Positions 9,901-18,306 of a DNA stretch of 64,000 nt are shown here, piece after piece. Source of the stretch: Methylophilus medardicus (lineage in GTDB: Bacteria; Pseudomonadota; Gammaproteobacteria; Burkholderiales; Methylophilaceae); the NCBI RefSeq assembly GCF_006363955.1, contig NZ_CP040948.1, forward strand, positions 1,798,001-1,862,000, written 5' to 3'. Made by a program: the position numbers and the translations under genes. How positions within the stretch are numbered: position 1 is the first letter of the stretch; the number at the start of each line of letters is the position of its first letter. The notes below the pieces were generated by a model. It did no database searches. It was not told the DNA's origin and was given only the letters and a program-made list of their open reading frames with translations.

Positions 9901-11565
9901 AATAGGTTTGTCGTGCTTTATACCAAGCTCATTGAAAAGCTTCATAACATCTTGTGAAGACTTTAGAGCCTCATTGAGTAATTCTGAATTTAAAATTGAT
10001 AACTCATGTTCGAATCCATACTTCTTACCTGTATGCAATGGAAAAAAAACAGTTTGATTAGATGGCGTTATGAACTCACCGCTCTCTAAAGGAATACATG
10101 GTACTTTTTCTAGTTCCTTTACCATGCTGGCTCGATGGCCATCATAAGCGAGATATGTATAAAAAAGAGCTTTCCACTCCAATTCACGTTCTTTTAGCCA
10201 ATCTGCATGCTTAATAAAAACAGAAGCGACATCTTGTACTGTCAAGTTTATGAACCCAAGAGAGTCTTTAAATGCTTTAGGTAATGAAAATCCATTTGCC
10301 AAGTAATCAGCATCGAAAACTATCAGAGCATCTTCTGAAGTAAAAAGCCCTCTCATTTTTTCAGATGCCAACAGAACTTCCGCAGGCTTTTTCCAGCCCC
10401 CTCCGGCTACCGGAATACACTCGATGGATTTAAGTTCTTTGATTAAATGATCAATGACTGGAGCAAAAAACTTATCGTGAATATCTTCCTTAATTGGAAG
10501 GTAATTAAAATAGGTCGTTGCTAATTCTGGACGTTGTTTGAACTCATGGATTGCATCCAAAAATGCAGAAGATATTGAATCGCGTAGACGTTTATTCCAC
10601 TCTAACTCTTCATGAATTCCCTCGCGACTTGATGCGAGAACGAAATCTGCCTGAATATAGAACTTAAAGCCAAACTCTCGGATTGGAAGAAAAGCAAAAG
10701 TTTCGCAGCCGTGAGTTGGGGCTGCTTTTCCTGATTCATCAATTGGGAAGGCGAGCACGATTTCAGTTTCATTGATGCCGTCACGTTTTGGCTCATGAAT
10801 GTCACTCATGTCTACCTTGAAAGATTTGCGCAAAAAAATCTGGCACTTCTCTTCTTCATTAGGTTTTATAGTTACTAGTGTTGTAACAGCGCCTTGGTCG
10901 GTGCGCTGAAAGCTAATCAGACCCTCGTTGGTTTCAATTTCAAGTTTTCGCAACTTCTGCAGAAAAAGCAGCAATGTGTCGCTGATGTCTGATAATGATG
11001 AAATTGAAAAAGAATGTTTAGCCTTAGCAGGGATAATTAACGTGGTTCTATCGTCTAGCTTTATGTCAGGCTCATGCCAATGAGGAACGACGTAGCCCAG
11101 CAAGTCCTGAGGATTTGATCTATCAAATCGGAAATGATACCCATTAGAATGAATCTCTGGCGAATCCGTTACCTTGAAGATAGATTTAAAGCCGATACCC
11201 TTTTCACCGATGTAACCTTTTCTTTTCTCGGCTTTCTTGGAACTTTCACCTGCTGAGCATAGTGCACGGACGTTTTTTTCTTCAAATCCGATTTCATTAT
11301 TTTTCACAACTAGCCTGTTGCCGTCTAGTGTAAATGTAAGACTTGGATCAATCTCGGGATTATAAGTATTGTCGTCAGCATTCTGAATAAGCTCAAGAAT
11401 AAAATGAGACTCTTTAGAGTTTAGATCCTCGGCGACGGTGGCCAGTAAGTTGCGATATTTACGTCGCATATTTTCGACAACTATCTTCGCTTCGCCTTGC
11501 AATTCGACGCCGATGCCAAATTCCTCACGACGGATTCGCTCAACAAGAGCTTTCTTATCATGCAT
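6958..11565 (-). CDS. Large sacsin-like GHKL ATPase with C-terminal DUF3883 nuclease-like domain
   Basis: A 1535-residue protein. Near the N-terminus, FILELIQNADDNTY (about 54-67) and GEKGIGFKSIFKV (about 123-135) are the N and G1 boxes of a GHKL (Hsp90/sacsin/histidine kinase-type) ATPase fold. A long unassigned middle follows, then a low-complexity linker rich in S, E, K and N (about 1230-1370). The C-terminal DUF3883 domain is restriction-endonuclease-like: PGFDFLAEA and EYIEIKGQSG give D...E-x-K. I read it as an ATP-gated sensor or scaffold joined to a putative nuclease. It sits between mcrC (71-base gap) and the NERD helicase (1-base gap). Similar large proteins are known as islanders next to McrBC-like systems. 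Enzymatic activity is inferred from motifs only. Confidence 0.8.
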   Translation of the reverse strand: MHDKKALVERIRREEFGIGVELQGEAKIVVENMRRKYRNLLATVAEDLNSKESHFILELIQNADDNTYNPEIDPSLTFTLDGNRLVVKNNEIGFEEKNVRALCSAGESSKKAEKRKGYIGEKGIGFKSIFKVTDSPEIHSNGYHFRFDRSNPQDLLGYVVPHWHEPDIKLDDRTTLIIPAKAKHSFSISSLSDISDTLLLFLQKLRKLEIETNEGLISFQRTDQGAVTTLVTIKPNEEEKCQIFLRKSFKVDMSDIHEPKRDGINETEIVLAFPIDESGKAAPTHGCETFAFLPIREFGFKFYIQADFVLASSREGIHEELEWNKRLRDSISSAFLDAIHEFKQRPELATTYFNYLPIKEDIHDKFFAPVIDHLIKELKSIECIPVAGGGWKKPAEVLLASEKMRGLFTSEDALIVFDADYLANGFSLPKAFKDSLGFINLTVQDVASVFIKHADWLKERELEWKALFYTYLAYDGHRASMVKELEKVPCIPLESGEFITPSNQTVFFPLHTGKKYGFEHELSILNSELLNEALKSSQDVMKLFNELGIKHDKPIELIHSHILKLHATNSWKSSDYAALIGHVRYIKDKLPQYLASALENGQQESAAISQLSKGIYIGTKDKTNETWRFARSEELYLGKEFNPTFDLENLIGDELSPTLFVSPNYMKSSRTINGLEKQEQDISEWRDFFAKIGINITPRVSRFDSGNVACSDELSALLQSPKAAVRRATLEALDRNWNLYPSQTTYTYKSGRSWNSATTSLVSKLRQVVVPTRKHVQVTLSLAYADNEEIRSVLGNGVLFVEAKLQNHDFMDACGITYKVDAEACFKRLRQIKSEDIRDRDQLARIYRYLERLWDKERASIQAGFSKEGLIRVGRGDSAKWVVPDEACWKSTGNKYFDKFFPPLDVAFRDFHGFFVIKLKVPEALYIENWLEGLKRIDEVDEADRQEFALFIYRRLSSMIDSDNMPDWLDDLDFYSLLLNRRGEMVDKSEHLYADDRPELSKLFEDEEEVSFLNVMSSQIPSVSTLLNALEIQRVSDVINIEVPEDIGGEINNRLTAKLREMLIPIARVIHEQSHASFKENIKNGLFNDLSNTIVIDVESLSLKVTLGEWSKVTSGQSASRQKEILLDSSTRSKHDYVARELDKLLLKSRRGAEGYFGRILMAEDIEDANEYLKINSIPMLPEDEMDALFQSRGPLEVEVVEPIDENFINADTVEVTGDASRKAYSSSNDYPINYDRSERLPKIEHEEDDGSQAVANARAANHEERPKHDDAKTKNEIKSSQSQNVTPDIEQENKTSDGMGSYRHSSTTYEPQTHHKENHPKQKTTTKSGRLLSYAEPTTSKNEPSVSPDSASSDRKKAIERAAIDYFIVNAANQWRKVEEMPPNNPGFDFLAEAFNGSQEYIEIKGQSGAWTEEGVALTPTELRTAIHHGERYWLCVVEYAQDEGRRRLWLVQNPFGKADQFRFDRGWQDVANRNTNKSMSPAAGLYVTNPEFGKAKILEVIGTGVLTKLRLEFEDKRVETKMFSPATMTVSED

Positions 11566-11635
11566 ATCTAACTCACAACATTAAATAAATTTTGAATTTT
11601 TTGAATCGCCACAAACCTTGTAAATTTTATTCAGT

Positions 11636-12931
11636 TCAATGAATGGGTATGTGTATGTTCCAAGTACCACTTACCAATTTGCAGCTGACCAAATCAAAAG
11701 GCACTACCCATAAATGCAACTCTTCATTAAAACTGAAAATAGATAAAGGTTCCATGAAATCTTTGTGGGCTGGATAAATCAACATCATGTGGCCTTGCCC
11801 ACCCATATATTTGTGACCATAAGCAAATAACTGATAAAAATCTCCTTGGCTTAATTGATACTTATCATTTGAGCTATTCAACTTGCTATTAAGCAACTTC
11901 CATTTCGTATCCAACACATTTCTTTGGTCATGCGATACCACCATTAAATCTGGCTGAAGCTGGAACCAGTTTTGATTCTCCAAATTATTCAAAGGTTGGT
12001 GATTAACGAAGTACTGAGAGGATGCTTGTACCTTTAAATAATTCGGCTTTGAAATTTGCTTACTTAAATTTGTAGCAACATAAATTTCAAACAACTTTTC
12101 CATCGAAAATAAGAAGCTTATTCCTTCTTTAGAACCTACCTGGAAGCTTGGATTGAAGTTTTGAATGATGATTTCGCACCATGGAAACACGTGCTCATAT
12201 TGCAACATAAATCGATTATGTTGCCACTTGGCTACATATTTCTCTGGATTTAATAGGCTTGGAATTTCCGCCAAGTAATGAGATAGCTCATTTGCAAATC
12301 GCCAATTCTGTGGCGATTTCGTTAGTTTCAAGATAAACATTACTGCTGTTTTAAGCAGTTTATTTTCAATTCTTTCTGGACTATAAACGTCATGCCGAAT
12401 ATTGAACCAATTAGATTTATCCGGTGATTTTCTAAGCTGCTTAGTAAGATCAATTTGACCACGAATAAACCGACTATCTTCTTCAACACGAACATAATCA
12501 TGTTTCAAACCTTTGCGATAAAGCGTTAATAACTCCCCTAAGAACTGAGCAAAAATCCACTCATGAATGGGTGTGTTGGTAGAGTCTAACGCGGCTCGCC
12601 CAGACTCGCGTGGCTTGAGTGACAACGCTGTCATCAACATGCGTTGCATAAGCTGTCTTAGTTCGGTCAGCTCTGGGTCTGAAGGCATACCTTCCTGAGT
12701 TTTTGGCAATATCTCGATAACTTCACCAGTTGGACTTTGTAAGATGCCAACATAACTATTGAGCCTTAAAAATTGTTTGCCATTTTGCTGAAGAATAGGT
12801 GCTTTACTATTCCAGCTAGCATGCAATTCGAGCAACCAATTATAAGTAGCTTGCGATACGATGCCCAAATCTAATGATCCAAAGTGATCTTGCGAGCTTG
12901 TAATCAATGCTCTTTCACGTACTTGTATCAT
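11636..12931 (-). CDS. mcrC: McrC-type nuclease subunit of a type IV restriction system
   Basis: A 431-residue protein of the McrC/LlaJI family. The N-terminal half is the family's McrB-contacting region. The C-terminal half has the PD-(D/E)xK nuclease core: QPDLMV (P327-D328) and VLDTKWK (D341-x-K343). McrC stimulates the McrB GTPase and cuts DNA between bound modified sites. The start is 2 bases from the mcrB stop, so expression is translationally coupled. Length is close to the family norm and catalytic residues are present, so it looks functional. Confidence 0.9.
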   Translation of the reverse strand: MIQVRERALITSSQDHFGSLDLGIVSQATYNWLLELHASWNSKAPILQQNGKQFLRLNSYVGILQSPTGEVIEILPKTQEGMPSDPELTELRQLMQRMLMTALSLKPRESGRAALDSTNTPIHEWIFAQFLGELLTLYRKGLKHDYVRVEEDSRFIRGQIDLTKQLRKSPDKSNWFNIRHDVYSPERIENKLLKTAVMFILKLTKSPQNWRFANELSHYLAEIPSLLNPEKYVAKWQHNRFMLQYEHVFPWCEIIIQNFNPSFQVGSKEGISFLFSMEKLFEIYVATNLSKQISKPNYLKVQASSQYFVNHQPLNNLENQNWFQLQPDLMVVSHDQRNVLDTKWKLLNSKLNSSNDKYQLSQGDFYQLFAYGHKYMGGQGHMMLIYPAHKDFMEPLSIFSFNEELHLWVVPFDLVSCKLVSGTWNIHIPIH

Positions 12932-12933
12932 AG

Positions 12934-15264
12934 CTATACTTTAATGATACCTTGATACGCCTCAGGGCAACTAAATGCACTAATATTCACATAGCTTCTT
13001 CTATCTTGAATCATGTCAAATTGCGAATTACCAAATAGCTCTGACACTGAACGCTTACCTCCTACAGATAAGAAGCGATGATCCTTTTGTTTGGAGTGAT
13101 CATTAAGAACTAAAGATATTTTTTCCCAATCATCAAAAAAATACTCTTTAAGCAAAGGTAAAATTTTATTCTTGAATATCTCTGCCAATTGATCTTCGCG
13201 TTCATTATCAGCAAGTTTTTCACGTAAACCCATAAAATAGCTGTGCCCGATTTGATGTTCTGGATCTAATAAAACCTCTATTCTTTCGTTAATGATCTCT
13301 AGCAATTGACCTATGTCTACACCATGAACTTTTATACCTTTTAAAAGATCTGGCTGTGGATTCATTTCAATAAAATCAAACCTACGGCGCAATGCTAAAT
13401 CGAGTTGAGCGAGAGATTTATCTGCGGTGTTCATCGTACCGATGACATACAAATTTTCTGGTACTGAAAACGGTTTTTTTGAATATGGGAGGACGACCTC
13501 GAGTGCATCAGTTCTACCTTTACGCTTACTATCTTCTAGTAATGTAATGAGCTCCCCAAAAATTCTAGAGATGTTACCTCTATTGATTTCATCAATAATC
13601 AATACATATGGCTCTGGGGGTAAGTCTTCTCTATGTGGCTCCAACAGCGCATGAAGCTTATCCAAATTGATTGTTTTACTTCCGAGTTCATAGAGTGTCA
13701 TTTGTGATAGAGATTTATCAAATAACTGCTCTTTTGGTTTACTAGGCTCGTATGTTTGCAGCCACTTAACTTTCCTCATTTGCTGAAAATAATTACGGTC
13801 AGCATTTTCTAAGTATTCATAATCGCCTACTACTTCAGCTATTGCCCTGAATTTATGGTTGCCATCTGAAATTATAATAAGATCATTTTTTTTAATAGAG
13901 TTGATAAATGTAAAAACTGACGTGACCGCATAATCAGTATTTGTAAGTGTCACATTAGAATCTACATAGACCTTTACAACCTCCTCCTTTGTATGACAAC
14001 CACTGAAATCAAGATTGTCACCATAGCCTAAAAGTATGTAATCGTTTTCTAGACACTCTTGGTAAATATAATCCTCATTTTCCAGCGTATTCCCTAGTGA
14101 CATTTTCCATATCCTTCTACCCTTTAAATGTATAGGATTGCTGATATTGGAAGTAGCTTTTGTGGATGCCGCCTCACTTATTTGTTTGAATACGCCATCT
14201 TCGACTTTGAACTTTAGTGCTTCGTCTTGAGAGGTATCCGCTCGAACACCTTCAATAAAATCTTCATAAGAAAAACTCTGATGAAAAGTTGTCATTGCAA
14301 TTCTTTTATCAGCAACGAGGACATCAAACCTTTCTTTAAATAACCTTCTTAGATCTTCTGAAGGCAGGTCCTTATTTTCATTTAGTATTGTCTGATACAT
14401 TTCCGGCTCAGCAATTTTTACTGCCAAGCTAATAGTTTCATATGTTTTTCCTGTACCAGGTGGCCCATATAAAATCTGATTCAAAGGCATTTTTCTGATA
14501 GCCTCCGTTACATCTAGATCAGTTTCAGATTCTGGTACTGTCTGCTTAATCGGCCTGATGCTCAGCTGATCACTATATAATGCTTTGACAAATCCATATG
14601 GGGTAACATCGGCGTTGAAACGTCGCTTAGCCTCTTCATAGTATTCTTTTAGTAGAAGCATCAATGCTATTGGCCTGTCTTTAGATGGAACCTCTTCAAC
14701 CGGATGACCAAGTTCTAATAAAAAATGTCGCAGATGCTCACTTGATGAAATAACTAGTACTTTATCGGGATGGTAAGCGCTTAATATGCGAAGCTTGCGG
14801 CCATCCCCTATAGTAACCCTTGCTTTTAAACCAGCTCTAGCAAATATCTTTTCGTCGTCGTCAATCCATAAAAGATCTTCGTCTACATTTGCATTAGCTA
14901 TTAGAGATTGAATCTTAGTCGTGTACTTCAGAGCTTCTTCTGGCGTTAAATCGCTTAGTGCTCTGTTACGATAATATTCGCCATTTTGAGCTTTATATAA
15001 GATATGACCACGCGACGTTCCTGGCATGTACCTGCCTAATACCTTTTCAAGCCCCCGTTCGAGCCACCAACAAAAATTTTCAGGTAGTGAATCTTTACCA
15101 AGACAATATTGATCAAGTGTAAGACTTTCTATACTAGTGGGAGGGTATTTAGCAATAAAGCTATCGTAGCGTGCATCATTATTAGTTCGTTGCGTGTAAA
15201 GATTTTCCGATATTAGTAACTTACCAAGTTTCTGAAATACTTCAGATTCAAAATTAAAAGTCAT
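12934..15264 (-). CDS. mcrB: McrB-type GTP-dependent AAA+ motor with an EVE-like domain inserted in the ATPase module
   Basis: A 776-residue protein. Residues 1-250 form an N-terminal region of unclear fold, presumably target recognition. The AAA+ motor starts at YGPPGTGKT (266-274) and continues to FHQSFSYEDFIEG (327-339). About 150 residues then intervene (383-530). They begin with RIWKMSLGNT and contain ENDYILLGYGD and INSIKKNDLIIISDG, which resemble an EVE/PUA-like modified-base reader. The motor resumes with Walker B VLIIDEINRGNIS (554-566) and the McrB signature GTMNTADKS. Recognition of methylated or otherwise modified cytosine is known for the family; the target here is not predictable. 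It is first in a minus-strand operon with mcrC, the sacsin-like gene and the NERD helicase. The 176 bases upstream hold its promoter. Confidence 0.9.
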   Translation of the reverse strand: MTFNFESEVFQKLGKLLISENLYTQRTNNDARYDSFIAKYPPTSIESLTLDQYCLGKDSLPENFCWWLERGLEKVLGRYMPGTSRGHILYKAQNGEYYRNRALSDLTPEEALKYTTKIQSLIANANVDEDLLWIDDDEKIFARAGLKARVTIGDGRKLRILSAYHPDKVLVISSSEHLRHFLLELGHPVEEVPSKDRPIALMLLLKEYYEEAKRRFNADVTPYGFVKALYSDQLSIRPIKQTVPESETDLDVTEAIRKMPLNQILYGPPGTGKTYETISLAVKIAEPEMYQTILNENKDLPSEDLRRLFKERFDVLVADKRIAMTTFHQSFSYEDFIEGVRADTSQDEALKFKVEDGVFKQISEAASTKATSNISNPIHLKGRRIWKMSLGNTLENEDYIYQECLENDYILLGYGDNLDFSGCHTKEEVVKVYVDSNVTLTNTDYAVTSVFTFINSIKKNDLIIISDGNHKFRAIAEVVGDYEYLENADRNYFQQMRKVKWLQTYEPSKPKEQLFDKSLSQMTLYELGSKTINLDKLHALLEPHREDLPPEPYVLIIDEINRGNISRIFGELITLLEDSKRKGRTDALEVVLPYSKKPFSVPENLYVIGTMNTADKSLAQLDLALRRRFDFIEMNPQPDLLKGIKVHGVDIGQLLEIINERIEVLLDPEHQIGHSYFMGLREKLADNEREDQLAEIFKNKILPLLKEYFFDDWEKISLVLNDHSKQKDHRFLSVGGKRSVSELFGNSQFDMIQDRRSYVNISAFSCPEAYQGIIKV

Positions 15265-15440
15265 AAATGCTCCAGCTAGATATAGCCAATTTTATTAATA
15301 TTGTTACAGCGAATTACCAAACTATTTATTTCTTCTAAAGTCACAATGTGGACTTCACCCTTTCTGGTAGACATTCATAATGTTAAAACTGAAACGGAGA
15401 AAGCGGAATGAAGCTCGGTAACTTATTATGAAACTCTTAT

Positions 15441-16059
15441 TTAATTTGAGAGCTTGAGTTGAGGAAAATCAGTATACCAATCTGAAAATCCCTTTTGATC
15501 ATGCGCATCCCTCAGCAGCACTCTTGGAGTCATCCAGCTCGTAATATTTTTCTTAGGTATTTCATGCCAGCTAAGATTGAATGAACACATGCCTTTATCG
15601 TCAAAGATTCCAGCTCGCTGTAAGGTAAATGATCATGAATCCAATAAGCTAAAAGCGCCAGTCAGCACCTTCTGCATACTTATCCATAAACCATGGAATT
15701 ATCACACATGCAGTAGCGCGTTTTTTTTCATTTTCATCTGGCTTATCCCATATGTGATGAGCAAAGTTAGATTCATTACTAGCACAGTTATGCCCATGTT
15801 CATTACCAAATGAATTAACTGATAATGACCTGTAAGCTGACCTCACTGCAATTCGACCAAATGTGGCATTTAGAGGCTCTAATAGCTCTTCACAAAGAAG
15901 TTTTCCAACCTCTATCGCTAAATCTGTATTTTCTGGCAAATTTGGTATTCCATATAGGTTTGATATTTCACTATATAGAAATTCACGCATAAAGAAGTTT
16001 TTCGATAATCTCACCCGTCCAAATTTCTCTAGTGCGTCATATGAGGTTATTGCGCGCAT
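15441..16059 (-). pseudogene. M15-like peptidase gene broken by two frameshifts
   Basis: From ATG 16059 the reading frame gives LSKNFFMREFLYSE, the opening of peptidase M15A-like proteins, and ends early after EGADWRF at 15649. Downstream the family's next block reads in another frame (LAYWIHDHLPYSELE, about 15607-15651), and the final block in a third frame (IFDDKGMCSFNLSWHEIPKK to KLSN, ending with TAA at 15441-15443). Each break is explained by one missing base, the first in a TTTT run. Restored length is about 206 residues. Relatives are cell-wall or phage-type metallopeptidases. Two independent breaks make true decay more likely than a single sequencing error, but raw reads were not available. 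Confidence 0.75.
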
Positions 16060-16183
16060 ATTAAATTCTTCCTTTCTAGGGGCTTGATGTACTCAAAATC
16101 TAAATTAGTTAATCATCTTTGAGCTGGGAGGAATAGCTAAACATTTTCTAGATATTTACCTGAAATTCAAAATTATTAGGAGC

Positions 16184-16786
16184 TTACTGGCTCATTCTTG
16201 AAATGATGTGGGAAATTGGAATAGCCAAACAATGATCCTGATAATCTCTCCTTGTACCAAAAACCAAACCGATTAATTCACCCAAACTGTTTACTAAAGG
16301 GCCGCCTGAAGAGCCCGGATGGCAAAAGGTAGACGTTTGTAATACTTGTCCAACATCCGTATTAATTTGCCCAACCATTACTCCCTGACTCATAGCGGCG
16401 TATTGGTTTGGATAACCATACGCCCAAATACTTTCACCAATTTTATATTGCGCATTCATTCGAACCGGATTCCCTTCGAACTTTGCCCCTTTTAAAAGAC
16501 ATGCATCTAAAGATCCAAGATTTTTATAACTTTGAGTTGGATAAATATTTCCTGTTTTTCGATTCACCACTCTAAAAAATCCGTTATGTCTAACCACATG
16601 GCAATTAGTAAGTATCGTATCTCTAGCAATTAATACCCCTGTGCCTGTGTGCAACTGGTTCCCATCTTCAATTTCAATTTTATAAATTGCATCTTCAATT
16701 GAATAAGGGTTTCCAGCAAAGCAGATATTGACCATGGTGAGCGTCATCGCGAGTGCTACCGCACTTCTTTTCAGTAAATCAATCAT
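16184..16786 (-). CDS. Exported trypsin-like serine protease
   Basis: A 200-residue protein. A signal peptide is clear: MIDLLKRSAV, a hydrophobic core, then NICFAGN, with cleavage after FAG or near it. The mature part is a chymotrypsin-fold protease with the triad histidine in ILTNCHVVRH, aspartate in GSLDACLLK, and serine in HPGSSGGPLVN. It should act in the periplasm or outside. It stands alone between the decayed peptidase gene and a divergent HTH gene, and there is no PDZ domain. Trypsin-like proteases appear in several anti-phage systems, but those are usually cytoplasmic, so a defence role is doubtful here. Confidence 0.85.
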   Translation of the reverse strand: MIDLLKRSAVALAMTLTMVNICFAGNPYSIEDAIYKIEIEDGNQLHTGTGVLIARDTILTNCHVVRHNGFFRVVNRKTGNIYPTQSYKNLGSLDACLLKGAKFEGNPVRMNAQYKIGESIWAYGYPNQYAAMSQGVMVGQINTDVGQVLQTSTFCHPGSSGGPLVNSLGELIGLVFGTRRDYQDHCLAIPISHIISRMSQ

Positions 16787-16886
16787 CCATAACCTTTAAC
16801 ATTTTCTAAATTCTGTCTCATACTTAGCCTAAGATGAACTCCTCAAATTGTCCACTTCAATAAAGCTAAATTTTGGGAGTCGCGAT

Positions 16887-18113
16887 ATGTCTGTTAGCCG
16901 TGAAAAACTTTACGAACAAATCTGGTCTGAACCGATTAGAAAAGTATCTGAAAACTATGGCGTCTCTGATAGTTATCTCGTTCGAATTCTAAAAAAACTA
17001 AACATTCCGAGACCTCCTAAAGGCTACTGGGCAATGAAGGCCGTTGGAATTGAAGCAGAAAAATCAAAACTTCCAGCCCCCAATCCTGGCGATCCTATCA
17101 CCTGGTCCAGAGATGGTGAAACAGAGTACGCGCCAGAATCTGCAGCACAACCCAAAACTTATAAGACAAGGTCAAAACTATTAACACATGGCCTAATTAA
17201 AGAGGCCAGAGAGCACTTCAGTAATGTTCGAGAGTCGCATGGGGAATATCTCAAACCTTATAAAAAGCTGTGCATTGATCTTATTGTTTCAAAGGAAGGT
17301 TTAGAAAGAGGTCTCGAAGTTTCCAATAATCTTTACTGTGCACTACATCAGTTAGGTCACAGGGTACAAATTGCTCCTGATCACAGAGACACGCATATGT
17401 TGGATGTCGATGAACGAGAGAATCCGAAATCGACAAATCATTACTCGAATATATGGCGGCCATATCGTCCAACGATCACCAAAATTGATGATGTGTCGAT
17501 TGGACTAACTATTTATGAAATGTCAGAAGAGGTTGAGGTTGGTTATCTTAATGGCAAGTATGTTCCTATAAAAGAATACCTAAAGAGCTCACTAGCAAAG
17601 ATCAGATCACCATTCAGCTGGACAACAACTAAAGAAATACCTTCTGGTCGCTTTTGCATTCAAGTCTATTCAACTTATTTAGGCAACAAATGGGTTAAGC
17701 AATGGAGAGAGACCAAAAAAGGGGAGTTTTCAAAAACCATGAAACCCATCCTAGAGGAGCTTTGCAACTCAACAAACGAAATCAAGAATCTAATTACGCG
17801 TGCTAAGGATGAGGCTGCTGAACGAAAACGCTTGTGGGATGAGCAACGAGAAAGAGATCGCATTGCATCTGAAGAGAGGCGTATTGCTAAAAACTTGAAG
17901 GACAGTTCTGACGAACTAAATCAAATTATTGAATCGTGGGGGAAATTAAAGCACATCGAAGAGTTTTTTAAAGAGGTGGAATTGCGCACAAATAAATTAG
18001 CTGATGATGAGCGTATGGTGGTTTTAGCGAGATTAAACAAAGCAAGGGCTCTTATTGGGCCTTTAGACGCATTTGAACATTTGCAAAAATGGAAGTCACC
18101 TGAGGAGCGATAA
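16887..18113 (+). CDS. HTH-bearing protein of unknown function found in accessory regions
   Basis: A 408-residue protein. Residues 1-50 (SREKLYEQIWSEPIRKVS, then VSDSYLVRILKKL and PPKGYWA) form a DNA-binding-type helix-turn-helix that recurs in uncharacterised proteins of islands. The middle has no motif I recognise. Residues about 300-360 are highly charged and likely a coiled coil (RKRLWDEQRERDRIASEERR). I prefer ATG 16887, which has the ribosome-binding site GGGAG at 16875-16879, over an in-frame ATG 13 codons upstream that has none. It is not in an operon. Function is unknown. Confidence 0.65.
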   Translation: MSVSREKLYEQIWSEPIRKVSENYGVSDSYLVRILKKLNIPRPPKGYWAMKAVGIEAEKSKLPAPNPGDPITWSRDGETEYAPESAAQPKTYKTRSKLLTHGLIKEAREHFSNVRESHGEYLKPYKKLCIDLIVSKEGLERGLEVSNNLYCALHQLGHRVQIAPDHRDTHMLDVDERENPKSTNHYSNIWRPYRPTITKIDDVSIGLTIYEMSEEVEVGYLNGKYVPIKEYLKSSLAKIRSPFSWTTTKEIPSGRFCIQVYSTYLGNKWVKQWRETKKGEFSKTMKPILEELCNSTNEIKNLITRAKDEAAERKRLWDEQRERDRIASEERRIAKNLKDSSDELNQIIESWGKLKHIEEFFKEVELRTNKLADDERMVVLARLNKARALIGPLDAFEHLQKWKSPEER

Positions 18114-18306
18114 CCGTTCGGTAAAAGTATACTGTTGTAAGGGTTTTAAACCTTCTAAGATACAACATTAACTTGTGTTCAATATGGAACTAAGTTAATT
18201 TAGGTACCGATATAGACTTACTAAAACTAACAATAAATTTGAATAATAAAATCTAATTTCCGGACTGATGTTTCCACACCGGATTGTCTACTTTGGGAGA
18301 GAGCAC

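Noticed and set aside
16184-16786. Serine protease as a cytoplasmic anti-phage effector
   Set aside because: A clear signal peptide sends it out of the cytoplasm, and no partner gene accompanies it.
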